The position numbers and the translations under genes are program-made. The notes beneath the pieces were generated by a model that saw only the letters and a program-made list of their open reading frames with translations, made no database searches and had not been told where the DNA came from. 64,000 nucleotides of DNA from Struthio camelus (taxonomy: Eukaryota > Chordata > Aves > Struthioniformes > Struthionidae), in the NCBI RefSeq assembly GCF_040807025.1, contig NC_090946.1:5808001-5872000 (forward strand). Reading direction: 5' to 3'. Of the stretch, positions 1 to 12,705 are shown one piece after another (position 1 is the first letter of the stretch; the number at the start of each line of letters is the position of its first letter).

Positions 1-3000
1 GGCTCTCTAGGAGGCCAGAAAGCACCAAAAGGATGCTTGGGACTGTCTGCTGGGACACAGTGGTCATCCTCACTGCTGGTCTACAGGGCCTTAGCCCTGG
101 AGATGGCTCCCCAAGACTGAAGTGTCTGCCACAGCACCACACAGCTCATCTCCCCTCCCCTGCCCGGTGCCCTGCAGCGCCGACTCGGCCCCATTCATCT
201 CCTGCTGTCAGCAGCCCCGGCAGCTCCCGTCTCTCGCCGTCGGGCAGGTATCGAGCGCGGAGATGAGGAGGTGTGAGAGGCGGCGGGCTGACAGCAGGAA
301 GACGGATGGGAGGGGGCCTGAGCCCCGGGGCTGAGCACGGCCGGAGCTGGCGCTGGGCAGGACTGGCACTGCATGGGGCAAACTGGGTTGGGGAGATGCT
401 CAAGACGTCCCTCAGTGCACAGCGTGCTTGCTTTGGGGTCCTGTCTGCCGCAGGCAGAGCTGCCACGCTGTGCATCCTGCCCCTCCACAGGGGTATCCCC
501 AAGGCTCTGCAGGGGCGAACCTCAGAGCAAGGAACATCTGCCAAAATCCCTTCCCCGGGCTTTGGGGAGCTTGTCCTCAACACAGGCTCCCAGCCAGGGA
601 AAACGCAGCTGAGGGCAAAGGCAGCAAGCCTGGGAATTTCCCGTTGTGGGGCTGGGAGGCAAGGGGTTGGCTCTTGGGTACGTGATTTAGTAGAAAGTGC
701 CCCGTTAGTGGGTAGCAGCTTGCTGGTGAGGGGGGTCAGGACACCGAGTGAGTGGGAGCACAGCGGAGGCTTTGGCTGTCGGTGGCGGCGGGGGGGGGGG
801 GGGGGTGAGGCACTCTGAAGTCCCTGCGGCTGGTTTTTCCTGCTCTCCTGCGGCTTTTGGCAAGAGCTCATGGAAGGACCCTATCTGGGAGAGCTGTATC
901 AGCAGAAGACCTTGGGAAGGCGGGGTGGTGGGGGTGGTTAGCTACTGCACCTTGCCCCACGGCTAGCCAGCACCGTCCTTGCTGCCTTGCCATAAGGGTC
1001 CTGCTGGTGACGGGGCTCAGCCCAGGCTTGCAGCCGGGGGCTGGCGGTGAAACTCCCCGGCCCACGCTTGGGTGCCGGCTTACAGGCAGCTGCCTCCTTC
1101 AAAGAGATCCCCTCGCACAGTGCCTCCAGTTGCCTACAAATGTGAGGTATATCCTCAAAATCAGGTCGTGGGCTTAAAAACCACAGGACTGTTGAAAGCG
1201 ATTGTTGCATATCTGAGACCGAGCGGCGGCTCGACTAGTTTTTTTCACTTCTTCCTTCCCAAGGCTACAAACCCGTTCCCCTCTCCCATATTTTTAATAA
1301 ATGAAAGCTGAGAGGCCCCCCCCGTGACGACAAGGTGTCAGAAACCAGACCCACCCGCCAGGAGAGCTGTCAGCACTGACCCCACTGATGCCTTCAGCAT
1401 GGACCGTGCCAGTTAGGGGAGGGTTGCATAGCGCACAAGTATTTGAAGGTGATAAACACGGGACCTCTTTAAATCAGGCCATTTTACATGGTATTCTGGA
1501 CTGGTTGGTCTCCGCAGAATTTCCTCTTCTGTAGTGGAAGAAAATTTCATTGGCTTTTTTTTTTTTTTTTCCTTGGTGTTTCCTAGCAGATTGTTAAAAA
1601 AATGTTCCTTCTGCTCTACTTTTCCCTGCAGTTTGAGACTCCTATCTTGTTATAGAGCCTTGTGGAAGGGGTGGAGAAAGGCCAACACAGAACAGAGAAA
1701 GAGAGAGAGCGAGAGAGAGGCAAGCAAGGGAGGTCCCTCCTTCTCAGAAGTGATACTTGGGCTCGGTGAGAGTCTGCCCAGCTCTCAGAGGAAAAAAATG
1801 ATGCCAAGCCTGAGCGATCCAGGCCGCTGCTGCCCTGCGTAGTGAGTCCTGCACCAGCTGCGTGAGACGCGCTGAGGGTGGCTACCTCGTATGCCACGCC
1901 AAAGCAGGCACACTTCTAGGCAGCAGAGAGCAGTGCTCCCGCGCTTTGAAATCGAAAGCGCATTTTGCAGGGCTGCTGGGTGACCCTGAGAGCGCGTTCC
2001 CCTCTCTGTGTGTCTGCGTTGCAAAGAGGTGGTTGCAATTTCCTGTGGTTTCCTGCGCTGTAGCAGCTGCGGAGCAGGCGGGAGGGGGAACTAAGGCAAT
2101 CAGGGAACAGCTTGGGGGGTGACATCTAAACTGAAAGGGGAAGGAGGCTTGTCCTGGGGACAATAACTCTAGCTGCAAGCCCAGAAGGTGTCAGGGCACT
2201 GGAGGAGGGAGCACACTGCCTTCTAGGGGCTGACAGCTTGCGGGGGGTTCTTGCTGCAACCTGTTGTTGATATTCCTGGGCTGTTTCTCTTCCAGCTCTG
2301 GGTAATGAGCAACAAAAGCCTGGAAGACCTGCAAATGGTAGGAGACCTTGTGCTGCAAAATTGTAGTGATGAAACAGCAGGGAGCAGAGGCAGAGACCAA
2401 GTAAAGCAGGTATCACCAGGGCCCTCTGGGAGATACGGAGAAAGAGAGAGATACAGAAGAGTTGCCTTCTCTGAGGCCCTAGTGCTTGTGTCTTAGGTTG
2501 TCTTACCCTTGCACAATGATAAAACAACCTCAGACCATGGCTTATACCCCTTAATGAGACTCTAAAAGGTTTATAAAACCTCAGATCCTGATCCTGTCCT
2601 GCTTTCACCTCTGGACATTGTCCGGACGTAGGGAAGGGCTATAGAAATCTGTCTCAGAAATGTGAAGATCCAGAACAGGGGAATGGTATGTGCTGATGGC
2701 ACCACCTTAGAGAGGTCAGAGAGGTCCCAGCACATTTACATGATGACGCATTGGGGTGGGGCAGCATGGAAAAGGCTCATCCCACCCAGCTCTGAAAGGG
2801 CGCGAAAAGACACATCCAAACCTAGCATGCTCTTTCCCACCTGGGAACCAAAGACGTCTGAGGAGGACTTGATAGCCACTGTCCTTCATCTTCTGTGTCA
2901 TTGCAAGGTCTCCTGGGCAGACCGCTTGGATGCAAGCACCTTAGTGGCTGCACGCTTCGGACTGCATGCCCTGGGGACTGACTGCTGAACAGCTTGCGTG

Positions 3001-4669
3001 GACACGCACATCCTGGTGCTTCTGAGTACGCGAGAGCGAGAGTGCTAGGGATTGCTGACATGTGAGATATCAGGAGAGCCCTTTTTTCCTATGATGGTGG
3101 AAATATTGCGGTGGACAGCACTATGCAGGTTCCCACATGGATGAATTTCAAGAGAGCCTGCTCCTGGCTCAGAAGAAGAAGAGATAAGACACCCAGGGTG
3201 GCTGCAAAACCTGTGAGTTTTTGTCGGGGAAAGGCGACCTGACCACAGGAATGAGAAAACCGAAGCCCTGCAAAAGGATTTCCAAGCAGCGAGTGCCCTC
3301 TGTTCCCTCGGTGTGCATCAGACAGTGCGGGGGCAAAAGAGAGGGGCTGTAGTCCTCCCGCTGAGGCTGTCTTTGCCATGTGGTCTCGGCCTGGCAGGGC
3401 TGGGAATAGCCTGTCAGCAATGGAGCCACCTGGTCATTTTCCATGGACGATTACCAACCTCTAGGACCCCTTGCTGGGGGTTGCAGGTGGAGTTCATCGT
3501 GTCTGCACCTTCAGGCAAGGACAGGCTTCATTTACAGAGCCTAACTGAGAGGTTTGCCTGCTCAGGGGGCCCAGCACATCCTTCGTGTACCTTTCACGCT
3601 AGGAAACGGAGAGCTTCTGTGGATGCAGCATCCTTAGGATGCCTTTAGCACGTAAGCTCCTTCACAGCATTGACTTGGAGTAAAAGCCCATCAGAAAGGC
3701 ATGTATATCCGCTCATAGAGTCCAGATCTGCTCTAGCTTAACAGAGAGGGGAACAGAGCTCTGACTCTTTAACTGGCTGACCTACAGATACAGGGGAACC
3801 ATGAACTCCACGCAAGCAGATTGATCCGCCTGGACGTGTTAAAGCAGAAGTTCTTGCCTGGAAATGAATATATTGCAAGTGCAACTGAACACGTGACCTG
3901 CTGCCTGTGGGGTGGTGGGAATGGAGATACTAAGAAAGGGGGAACAGGAGAGTGCAGGAAGTGCTGGGGAGTTGGAGGAAGCAATGCTAGAGTACTGCAG
4001 ACCGAACGGCCATCTGGGCCAGCTCCTGCTGACTCACTCATGCCTCAGCATCACCATCTGTTGGTCAGAAGAGATAATGATCAAGACACAGCCTCTAGCT
4101 CTAAGTCTGTAAAACCCTAATGCTTAGAGGCTAAGGGAATGCCCAGCCCTATTTGACTTTAGATAATCCTTCTTCACCATGAGTGGAGGCAGGGTCTTAA
4201 ATCTGGCTGAACTCTGATGGGAATCCATATGACATTTAGTTTCTTTTCTGTGTGTAGCTCCAAGAGTTTTCGATTTGCTGCCCTGTACCGCATTCTGCAA
4301 AGGGTATGGGTCAAGACTTGCTGAGTCTATGCTAAATGCCCTCTGCAAAATATACTGTGTGACCCTATACCACGTTGACAGGAGGTGGTTTGTGCTGACC
4401 TCAGCACTCACCATCATTGGCTGTGGAAGTGCCATAGAAGGAGAAACATCATAACTTCCACTGGGCTTGAAAATCTGCAATCAGAGCCACTGGAAATAGG
4501 GCCAGTCCTCCCGTTTTTCTTTGTGTCTTCAGAAGACCACTGTTTTCCCCACTTACTGCCCCACTGAGTCCTTTTTCACGCTCCAAGTTTCATCCTTCTT
4601 GTCATCTGCCTTCCAGCTTTGGGCCTCTTCGCCTCAAGTTCTCAGGTCAATTTTGTCTTTCTGCTGACA
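1..4669. other. No recognised gene; CpG-rich patch near the left edge
   Basis: I see no protein family here. The stretch 160-340 is rich in G+C and CpG and contains a GGGCAG/GTATCG junction near 246 that could be a splice donor, so it may be a promoter or first exon of a gene continuing off the left edge. That is inference only. A run of 16 G lies at 790-805 and a purine-rich GA stretch near 1690-1730. The open frames in this part show no known motif and overlap each other on both strands, as expected of non-coding GC-rich DNA. Confidence 0.4.
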
Positions 4670-5045
4670 CATTTAAGGTAGGTGCCTGATGACTGCAAAA
4701 AGGCAAGTGTCGTTCCAAGCATCAAGAAGGAAGACCCAAGAATTACAGACTGTCTCAGTTTCCAGGAAGATTATGAAATAAATCATCCTGGAAGCCCTCT
4801 CCAGGCAGATAAAGGACAAGAAGGTGATTACGAATACCCAGCATAGATTTAACAAGGGCAAATCAGGCCTAACTGAGCTGATTGCCTTGGATAATGAGAG
4901 GACTGGCTGTGTGAACAAAAGGAGAGCAGTGGATGTCCTTCACCTCAACTTAAGCAATATTTCCAGCACCATCTTCCATTGGCTCCTTATAATCAAACTC
5001 ATGACATGTGGTTTGCCTACATGCAATTTAAGGTGGGTAGAAAAC
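4670..5045 (+). mobile_element. CR1 LINE fragment, reverse transcriptase part
   Basis: The sequence reads like the middle of the CR1 reverse transcriptase: a DDCKKASVVPS-type block, then a KKEDPR block, then a degraded QHRFNKGKSGLTEL-like block near 4840-4875 (the CR1 family has QHGFTKGKSCLTNL there). It then continues into a decayed segment before the RT active site. Several stops and frame changes show it is an old dead copy. It lies in the same orientation as the CR1 pieces just downstream and may be part of the same insertion. Confidence 0.8.
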
Positions 5046-5468
5046 TAGCTGGACTGCTAGGGGCTCTGTTTAATCTCAGCCCTGGGCCTTTGGTCCCTAC
5101 CTCAGCTATTTTGCAGGAGTACTGGTCTCTAGTCTTGACTCCGGCCCTACCACCTGCATGGACCTTGGACCTATGCTGTAGAAAGCTTGTTTCCTGGATG
5201 GACCCCTCATACCCTTGTCTCCAGTCCTGCTTCTGGCTCCATCTCCTTTTGCTCCTGCCTGGACTCCCTGGATGAATCCTGGACCTATTCTGTTGCTCGT
5301 GGTGCCTGGAGCTGTCAACGGACCCCATAACCAACCTCTGGCTCTGCCCACTGTGTCTGTCCCCTGCAGGACAGCAACCTGTTGGTGCAGGCATGGCCTG
5401 CACTGGGGTGACCCTCAGCTGCTATTCCCTTAGGGAACAGCCAGCCCTGACTACACTCTGACAGGGAC
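5046..5468. other. Unidentified segment between two CR1 pieces
   Basis: This C+T-rich stretch does not match the expected CR1 sequence that should join the flanking pieces. It may be a later insertion of another repeat or a diverged part of the LINE. It contains CTG/CCT-rich imperfect internal repetition. I see no reading frame of note and no flanking target-site duplication that I can define. Confidence 0.3.
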
Positions 5469-6035
5469 CTCAAAAACCTACGATCAGCTAACCTGAATGC
5501 TGAGTCCTGCATCTTGGATGGGCTCAGGGCAAGTGGATGAAGAGCAGCTTGGCAGTAAAGGACCTGGGGATTCTGGTGGGCACCAGGTTGTCCACAACTC
5601 AGCAGGGTGCCCCTGCAGCAAAAAAAGGGCCAGCCACTTCCTGGGCTGTGTTAGCAAGAGCGTGGGCAGCAGACTGAGGGAAGAGGTGGTTCCCATCTAT
5701 TCAGCACTAGTGAGGCCACATCTAGAGTATTAAACTGAATTTGGGGCATCTCAGAACAAGAAAGACATTAATGCACTGGGGCAAGTCCAGTGGAGGCCAC
5801 TAATCTAGTCAGGGAGCTGGAACATGTGATATATGAGGAGAGGCTGAGAAGAGCTGGTTCGCTTTCCCTGGATAAGAGATGATCTTTTCGCTGTCTTCAA
5901 ATACCTCACGGGTGGATACAGAGAAGACTAGAGCCAGATGTGAAAGGCAAAGAACCAAGCTGCAACACAGGAAATTCTGATGAGGTATTAGGAGAAAATG
6001 TTTCACCATGAGGGTGGGCAAACACTGGAAGGTGC
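5469..6035 (+). mobile_element. CR1 LINE fragment, C-terminal ORF2 region
   Basis: Characteristic CR1 text is visible on the + strand: a GACCTGGGGATTCTGGTGG block near 5560, a GTGAGGCCACATCTAGAGTA block near 5710 and a GAGGAGAGGCTGAGAAGAGC block near 5838. The C-terminal part of CR1 ORF2 carries these in this order. The copy is degenerate and ends around 6035 before the usual 3' UTR. It is an old copy of the 5'-truncated kind typical of avian and reptilian CR1. Confidence 0.85.
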
Positions 6036-6389
6036 CTTGAGCAGGTATCTTTGATCCTTTTTGAGATAAGAAAGCCAAAGTCTTCAAGGAGACTTGTAAT
6101 CAATTGCCTCCCCATCCCGTCCCCACCTCAGCCCTCCAAAGCTATAGAAGCTGCACCTACTGACCATATGATCTTGTTTGAGTTCTTGGAGAGAAAAAGG
6201 CATGGTCAGATGATTTACCTTCTGTGATCGTATCATCAAATTATGAAAAGAGGTACTTTTTTCAGGAAGTGTCTATTGTCTCTATATGCTCTATGAAGTC
6301 AGCTGAAGGTGAAAAGCTTAGATACAGAAGTCTGAATTTTTTGGCTTTCCCAATTTGGTGGAGCTGAGCCATGAGCCTATTGGAAAAGC

Positions 6390-6690
6390 GTATGAGTCAT
6401 AGTAAGGGAAATTCTAGTTTGATATTAGGAAATAAAAAGGCTTCAAACGCTATCAGTTTGATGAGGCTGATCAAACACTATCAGTTTCCCAGGCAGGTTG
6501 TCGAATTTCCATCCTTTGAGAGTTTTAAAACTGAACTGGACAAGGCTCTGAGTGACCCAGTCAGTCTTTGAAGTTGTATCTGTCTTTGAAGTTCCCCTGC
6601 TCGGAGTTGGGCTTTGGACTAGATGACATCCAGACGTCCTTTCCGACCTCAGAAATTTGACTCTGTGATTGTGTAATTCTATTTCTGCTG
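6390..6690 (+). mobile_element. CR1 LINE 3' end with terminal octamer-like repeats
   Basis: This piece starts again inside the CR1 3' region (a TTGATATTAGGAAATAAAAA block) and runs through GGACTAGATGACATCCAGA to the CR1 terminus, where GACTCTGTGATTGTGTAATTC resembles the ATTCTRTG-type tandem ending of CR1. It partly repeats sequence that would overlap the end of the previous fragment, so it is probably a second insertion rather than the tail of the first. The 355 bp between them (6036-6389) show nothing I can name. Confidence 0.8.
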
Positions 6691-8757
6691 TGCGTGGCAA
6701 AAGTCAAACCAAGCACTTCTGGAATTGTTATTGTCTCTGAAAAGTCGTTCAAAAACGGACATGAAAGATAGGGTGTGGTTCTGTGATTTGTCCTCTTTGA
6801 TTTCCTTGGCCCAAAGCCCCATTGTTCGTATGAACTGAGGTCATCTCCTCTGGGTATGCTTCTCCAAACCGAAGTGTCGAGAAAAGATAATGACCTGCTT
6901 TGAGCTCTTTAATGCTCCAGAGACTGAAAGAGATTCTCGGTCTCCAAATCCCCATATTATGTGAACTAATAAGGGTGTTTGGTGAAGGTGGCTTGTTTTC
7001 AAGTTCCGCTGTACAGCTTAAGCCAGATGCTTCTTCACACCCATATCTCTCTGAGATTTTCAAGAGGGAAGCAGAGAGAGGTAGTACTGACGTGTAAGTG
7101 AGTCTCACTGTCTTTCAGCCTTAGTTGAAATTCCCAGTACCAGACCCACGAGCAAGAAAATAGTGTCTCCAGCAATTTCCCATGGTTTTCTCTTGCAAAA
7201 GGGGAATGGCTCAGAGAGGGAAAGACAGACAGCGACAAGTGATAAGGAACACGTGTGTGGGTTTTGTATCCCTCACCCCTAGACATCTGCATTGCAGGCA
7301 TCTGTGTGTGTTCTGTGCACGATGTGCTCCATTTGTGGAAAAGGGAGAGTACAGGTCAGCTTTTGTTATTTGAATTTCTCCTTTCCTTTCCATGGGACAG
7401 AGCCCCTTCCTGCTTTCCCAGCATCTGCTCTCTTTCTACATAATCTGAAACCGCTTCCTATCCTTATCTCATGCCCCACCTGCACGGTCCTGGCTTTCAG
7501 TTCCTCGGTCAAAGATTTATCCTTCCAGCGGTAGCTACCTGGGTGAGTTACTTCTGGAGCTTTTACAGGTCTGTAATTCCGGCTTTGCTGACAGCATAGG
7601 CACCCTTGCTGACTCTTCATTCCTTCCCAACCCAGTTTGTTCCTTGTAAAAGCCTCCTGTGCCTGCCTCAATGTCCTCGTCATATCAGTGTGGGTTCTTT
7701 AAAGATGTTTCGTCTATGTTGCCCAGACTGGGAAGCTCTGATGTTGCTGAGAGGGAAGAGTGATGTTTCTTCTGAGGCATGACACTCTGTACTTTCTTCC
7801 AAAAACAGGCAACTCGCTGATCTGCCTCCTTACTACACAGCTGCTGAGAAGGCAGGTCTGGAGATTACATTATCAGAGTATGCTCAGGCTGCATCCTCTC
7901 CCCATTGACCAGAAAGGACTCCTGGATGAGGACCAGAAGTGTTCCCATAATGTTCCTTACTGTTGGAGATGGGGCATGTCCAAAGACTGATTTCCCTCGC
8001 TCTTCCCCAGTATTTTCAAGGAGAGATTGTTCAACTTCTGGGATTGCTCATTTCCACTTACAGATTGTAGGGACAGGCCAGAGAACTAGGAAATACTTGT
8101 ATTCATAAAATAAGGTATCAGGAATCAATATAATCCTCTGTGTCTTAAGGTCTCACAGTTATGAAAAAGAAGCCTCAGCACTGAAGGAAGAAGCAGATGG
8201 GTAGCAAACGCCTACAAGAGAGATGATGAAAAGTCATTGTCCTACCAGATTTCTGTCCTGCCTACGGGAAGGTGAGCAACATTACCTTGTGAAAGCGCTT
8301 TCTCTGTGTTTCAGGTTGAGTCGCATAATCTCAGTGTCCCAAACTGAACGATCTAATGCAGAGCATGAAATTCAGCACCAAGGTAAAGCTACTCTGGTTA
8401 ATAACCCTAGTATAACTTTCCAAAACGGACATTGCCAAACAATCAGTTCAAAAATGAACTAAAGGATGAGACTATTACACGCCGTGCTATGCCAAGGTAT
8501 CTTACAGCCTGAGCAGAAATGTGCTTTTGCAGCACCTGGTTTATTTTACCCGCTCACTGAGAAGCCTTTTGACAAGCTGTTTCTAATTGATCTGTGTCTA
8601 AGTTTTCCTTTAGCTCTTGCATGACTCTCTCTGTACAGCACCAGTGACGCTGCCCACTGGAGAGGTTTTTCACCTGGGAGATAGATACCTGCCTGTAGTA
8701 GCAAGGAATTCATGATCTTCCCCTGCATATTTCACACAGAAAGCGTGCATCAAAATA
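6691..8757. other. Intergenic, no gene recognised
   Basis: The DNA has moderate G+C, and frames above 100 codons lack any family motif. The last part leads into the olfactory receptor gene at 8758. A candidate 3' splice site (TTTCACACAG, ending at 8739) lies 18 nt before its ATG, so non-coding 5' exons of that gene may lie in this stretch. I cannot place them by eye. Confidence 0.4.
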
Positions 8758-9684
8758 ATGGCAGAAGGCAACTGCACCCAGGTGACTGAATTCAGTTTAA
8801 TAGGGTTTGCAGATGATCCAGTGATTCGGGTTACTCTCTTTCTGATGTTTCTGCTCATCTATCTTGTCACCATCCTGGGGAACCTTGGGATAATCATATT
8901 AATCAGGACCAGCCCTCAACTCCACTCCCCCATGTATTATTTCCTGGGCAATCTGGCTTTTGCGGACCTCTGTTTTTCCACAGTCATCACCCCCAAGATG
9001 CTGGCTGACTTTCTGTCAGAGGAAAAGAGTGTGGCTTATGCTGGGTGCATAGCTCAAGTGCTCATTTTTGATATTTTCGGGATTACTGAATGTTTCCTGC
9101 TGGCTGCAATGGCATATGACCGCTACGTGGCCATTTGTCATCCCCTGGTATATTCAATTGTCATGTCTCCGCGACTCTGTTTCCGTCTGGTGACTGGGTC
9201 ATATCTGGTTGGACTGATGAACAGCATGGGCCACACCATGGGCATATTAAATTTATCCTTCTGTGGCTCCAATGTCATTGATTTGTTTTTCTGTGACATC
9301 TCTCTCCTGATTTCACTCTCAACTTCTGACACCACCCTCAACCGCATCATTCTCACAACTTCTGCTAACGTATATGGTGTTTCCAGCAGTATCGTTGTCC
9401 TGCTCTCCTACCTTGCCATCCTCTCCACCATCCTGAGGATCCGCTCAGTCAAGGGCAAACGCAAAGCCTTCTCCACCTGTGCCTCGCACCTATCTCTTGT
9501 GAGCATCTTCTATGGAACATCGCTCTTCATTTACTTAAAGCCCAACTCAGAAAACTCAAGAGGAGAAGATAAATGGGCGGTGGTGCTCTACACAGTGGTG
9601 ACTCCCATGTTGAACCCCTTGATCTACAGCCTGAGGAATAAGGAAGTGAAGGAGGCTCTGAGAAGGATCACAAAAATAAAATGA
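8758..9684 (+). CDS. Olfactory receptor, class II (OR5/8/9 type), intact
   Basis: This is a complete 308-residue, seven-transmembrane olfactory receptor in one exon, the usual length for the family. Visible marks are: N-glycosylation site NCT at 5-7; TM1 GN at 41-42; PMYYFL at 58-63; cysteines 97 and 179, which should form the conserved extracellular disulphide; [10 protein letters not shown] at 118-127 (G-protein contact); [10 protein letters not shown] at 236-245 in TM6; and [12 protein letters not shown] at 283-294 in TM7. Known role of the family: odorant-activated GPCR of olfactory neurons, coupling to G-olf and cAMP. An oddity is that the extra ECL2 cysteine normally found in an LSCSDT motif is Thr189 here. 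The ATG follows a plausible splice acceptor by 18 nt and suits the family N terminus. The ligand cannot be inferred. The fragment at 12.9 kb is a close relative of its 3' end. Confidence 0.96.
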   Translation: MAEGNCTQVTEFSLIGFADDPVIRVTLFLMFLLIYLVTILGNLGIIILIRTSPQLHSPMYYFLGNLAFADLCFSTVITPKMLADFLSEEKSVAYAGCIAQVLIFDIFGITECFLLAAMAYDRYVAICHPLVYSIVMSPRLCFRLVTGSYLVGLMNSMGHTMGILNLSFCGSNVIDLFFCDISLLISLSTSDTTLNRIILTTSANVYGVSSSIVVLLSYLAILSTILRIRSVKGKRKAFSTCASHLSLVSIFYGTSLFIYLKPNSENSRGEDKWAVVLYTVVTPMLNPLIYSLRNKEVKEALRRITKIK

Positions 9685-10984
9685 AGCTGAATGTTATAAG
9701 TTTACAGCCAGAGAGAATGAAGGTGATGTGCTCAGTTTTTGATGAAATAGCTCAGATAGATTGACAATATTCTTTCGTTTTTCTTCACTTTGACTTACAT
9801 GACGCATTGGGTGATTTTTTTTATCCTCAGTTGGTTTAGGATTAAGTCAGTTAACTGATTACACTGATTTTACTCAGTTCTCCAAATGCTGATACTTGTT
9901 TTCAGTAGTTAATTTAAACTAATGAAGACATAGGCAGAGGACTACAAGCATGCAATGTTCTTCATCTTACATTTTGTTCTCTTGCATTTATTCAAGCTCA
10001 TGTACAAGGCCAAAGCCCTTCACGTATAAAACTTAATCCAGAAGAATATTCCAAAACTTTCTATAATTGGTTGGACTCAGATCAGGAACTATGACATGAC
10101 TTTGCAGCTTCTTAAGGAGACCACCACAGCACATCAGTGGTGCGTGGTGGTTACCTAAAAAGGCAGATTGCAGATTGTGGACTATCTCTTGTAGTTAGTA
10201 ACTCAGAGTGATTATGGGATGAATTCTATTATTCCACTGAATAAAATAGCATTTCAAGAAAGTGTTGTAAGGTCTTTAAGGGCCATAATAACTGCCCTCA
10301 GGATAGCGACGCCTTTAGTAAGAAAACTGCAGGTGACAGAAAATTACTGGCACGCTACCAAAGAAAATTTTGTTCTTGTTCATACTCACACCTCATTAAA
10401 TGACTAACAGTAGGATACATTGCATTCAATTTTAAATAGCTAAAAATTTAACTTTAAATATGATGTTCAGATGACCAGTGAAGAAATACCTGCACTTCTA
10501 AAGGGCATCTTTATCTTAAGGAACAGTAGCAATGAATCTCCTGCAGTCTAGTCTACCTGCAAACAGAATCTCTGGAAGACGCACAAAAAGCGCATTGCCT
10601 TGTTGAATACATAAAAAGGAAAAATATTCCAATTATTTTCTCATGTATAGACTGCAGCATGCTTAAGAGCCATGGTGAAATCTGGAGAGATGGCTTAGTC
10701 TTAGTGATATCCTAGAATCAAGTAATAATTTGGGGTAAAGGAGTCAGAGGGAGAAACTGCTCAGTTCATGTAGATTAAATCAAATCAGGATCAAAGCGGT
10801 TTACCAATATATTGACAACGGGTAATTAACCGGGAAGCCACAAACTACACGTTCAGGGTGAGCATCAGCAGTGCAACAAAGCTGAATGCTTCTTCGTTTC
10901 CAAAGTCTCTTGGTACTTCCCTGGTTACTGTGTAATCCAGCTGATGGTCATCTTCCTCTCTAGTGTTATCAGTCTGGGGCAAAC

Positions 10985-11140
10985 TCCCTCTCAGACAGTA
11001 CTGGGTGTTTCACCCGCACGCTATTTACGCTCCCATTCCTCTCTTATCAGCTGTTGCTCTCCAAGCCATCTTGCCATCTGTACAGCCCCAGAGTGTCTCT
11101 TCTTGCTGCAGCGATCTATGACCATTATTTGGCTATAAAT
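10985..11140 (+). pseudogene. Possible olfactory receptor relic (TM3 end)
   Basis: Around 11,085-11,138 the + strand can be read, across one frame change, as ECLFLL followed by AAIYDHYLAI, which resembles the OR signature [16 protein letters not shown]. Upstream and downstream sequence shows no clear receptor similarity, so if real it is a very old and short remnant. A chance match remains quite possible. Confidence 0.25.
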
Positions 11141-12702
11141 TATATGTGTGTGTGGAATGACACACGCTCTTTAGTGTCTGAAAAATACATCTCTGTGGCT
11201 GGAATTTCTCTCCTCTGAAAGGCCACACACTTTTATAACCACATCCCCCACCACAGGCTGGTTTACCCTGCCTCTATATCATGCTAAATGCTCCAGCAGT
11301 TTAGGTGCAAATGAGTTTCCATGTGAAATTTGTTTTACCTCAGAAAGCAGAAATGAGGCAATCAAATAATGGTTTAGCACTGTAGCTGTCGTATGTTTGG
11401 ACTCTTGCATCTGAAATCATCCTCAGGCCCTCCTGTAGAAGGCACTCCATGGATGTGAGCGTTTAGCTGGAGCTGGTGGGGCTCGCTATCTTAGGCAGAG
11501 CTACCTTAATTCTAGCTAAATCTATTTTAAATATAGAGCTGAGCAAACACTGCTGTCACAGGGGTAGGATTCACCTCCCCTTGTTTAGATGTTCAGTGCT
11601 TAGAGTTGGAGTCAACTATCTTTAGGGGAAGGACTTAGCTCCTTAACTCTAAGTAAATACTATGTCACTTTTACATGTAGTCCAAGTATTTAAGCTCCCT
11701 TTATGGTCAAGGGAGATCTAGTCAAGACCATCAGTGGAGTCTAGGGAACAATGCGGCTCTCTGTAAGGTAGACACCTACGTTTTTGTCAGCTGAACAGAT
11801 CAGTAAAGGCTGCTGATTGTATTAACTAGCATCCCATTAGCTATATAAAATGAAAGCTTAGCTCACAAATAGGTAACTACAGACACCTAAATATGGGTCT
11901 TAACATGAGCTGAATCCCACCTCTAAAATAAGGTGAAGTGAATCCCATTCTGGACATCTGTGTTACAGCTAGTCATTCTAAATTCCCTCTAGCTGGTGGG
12001 AAAAATAGGCACATAAGCAGAGGAATCCTTTTTTTCTCCTTTGATTAAAAAGCAACTGAAGACTTAGGCTTGAAAAATGTAAATGTCTGAACTAGAGGAG
12101 ATGATTCCTTTCATCCTGTGCAATCCATGTGTAAAGGAACAACTAGGCACCTGAAGAACAACTTTTCTCTCTCCAAGCTAGCTGGAAACCAAACCAACTT
12201 AAGTTTGCCTTAATATCGGAATGACAGAAAAAGTCTTGATTTAGCCTTGCTCCCTTTAAAATATATGGCCAAAGTATCTCTCATTGATCTCAAGTACGAT
12301 AAGCTTCTCTGTTCATGTTTCGTTTGTAAACGAGAATTCGGAGATAGCGGTTTATTTTAGACACAGTTACGCACCTGGGGCTGGAAATCCTCCTGAGGTC
12401 CCAGAGTCCTCGAGTCACAGGAACTCCTGGGCTAATACAGGAAAACTGGGTATCTGCAGCCTCATATTAAATCCCATCAAACAGCTTAAACCTAGAGCAG
12501 TTTTGCACCACTCTATCTCAGAAGATGTCAGTGGAAAAAACAAGGAGACACTGCTCAAACTTTGGTGAGTTCCAGTCCATGCTTGCCTTTACCATGATTC
12601 ACAGCTTGGAAAGACATTTTGAACCTAAGGAAGAGAAATTCTTGTCTCATTTTCTACATTTCCGTGTTGAGAAAGGGGAAAAGTGAAAAGCAGGAAAGCT
12701 TT

Positions 12703-12705
<3 letters not shown>

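Noticed and set aside
146-871. A 241-codon reverse open frame at the left edge
   Set aside because: Proline- and serine-rich translation of GC-rich DNA, includes the poly-G run at 790-805 and overlaps other open frames on the + strand.
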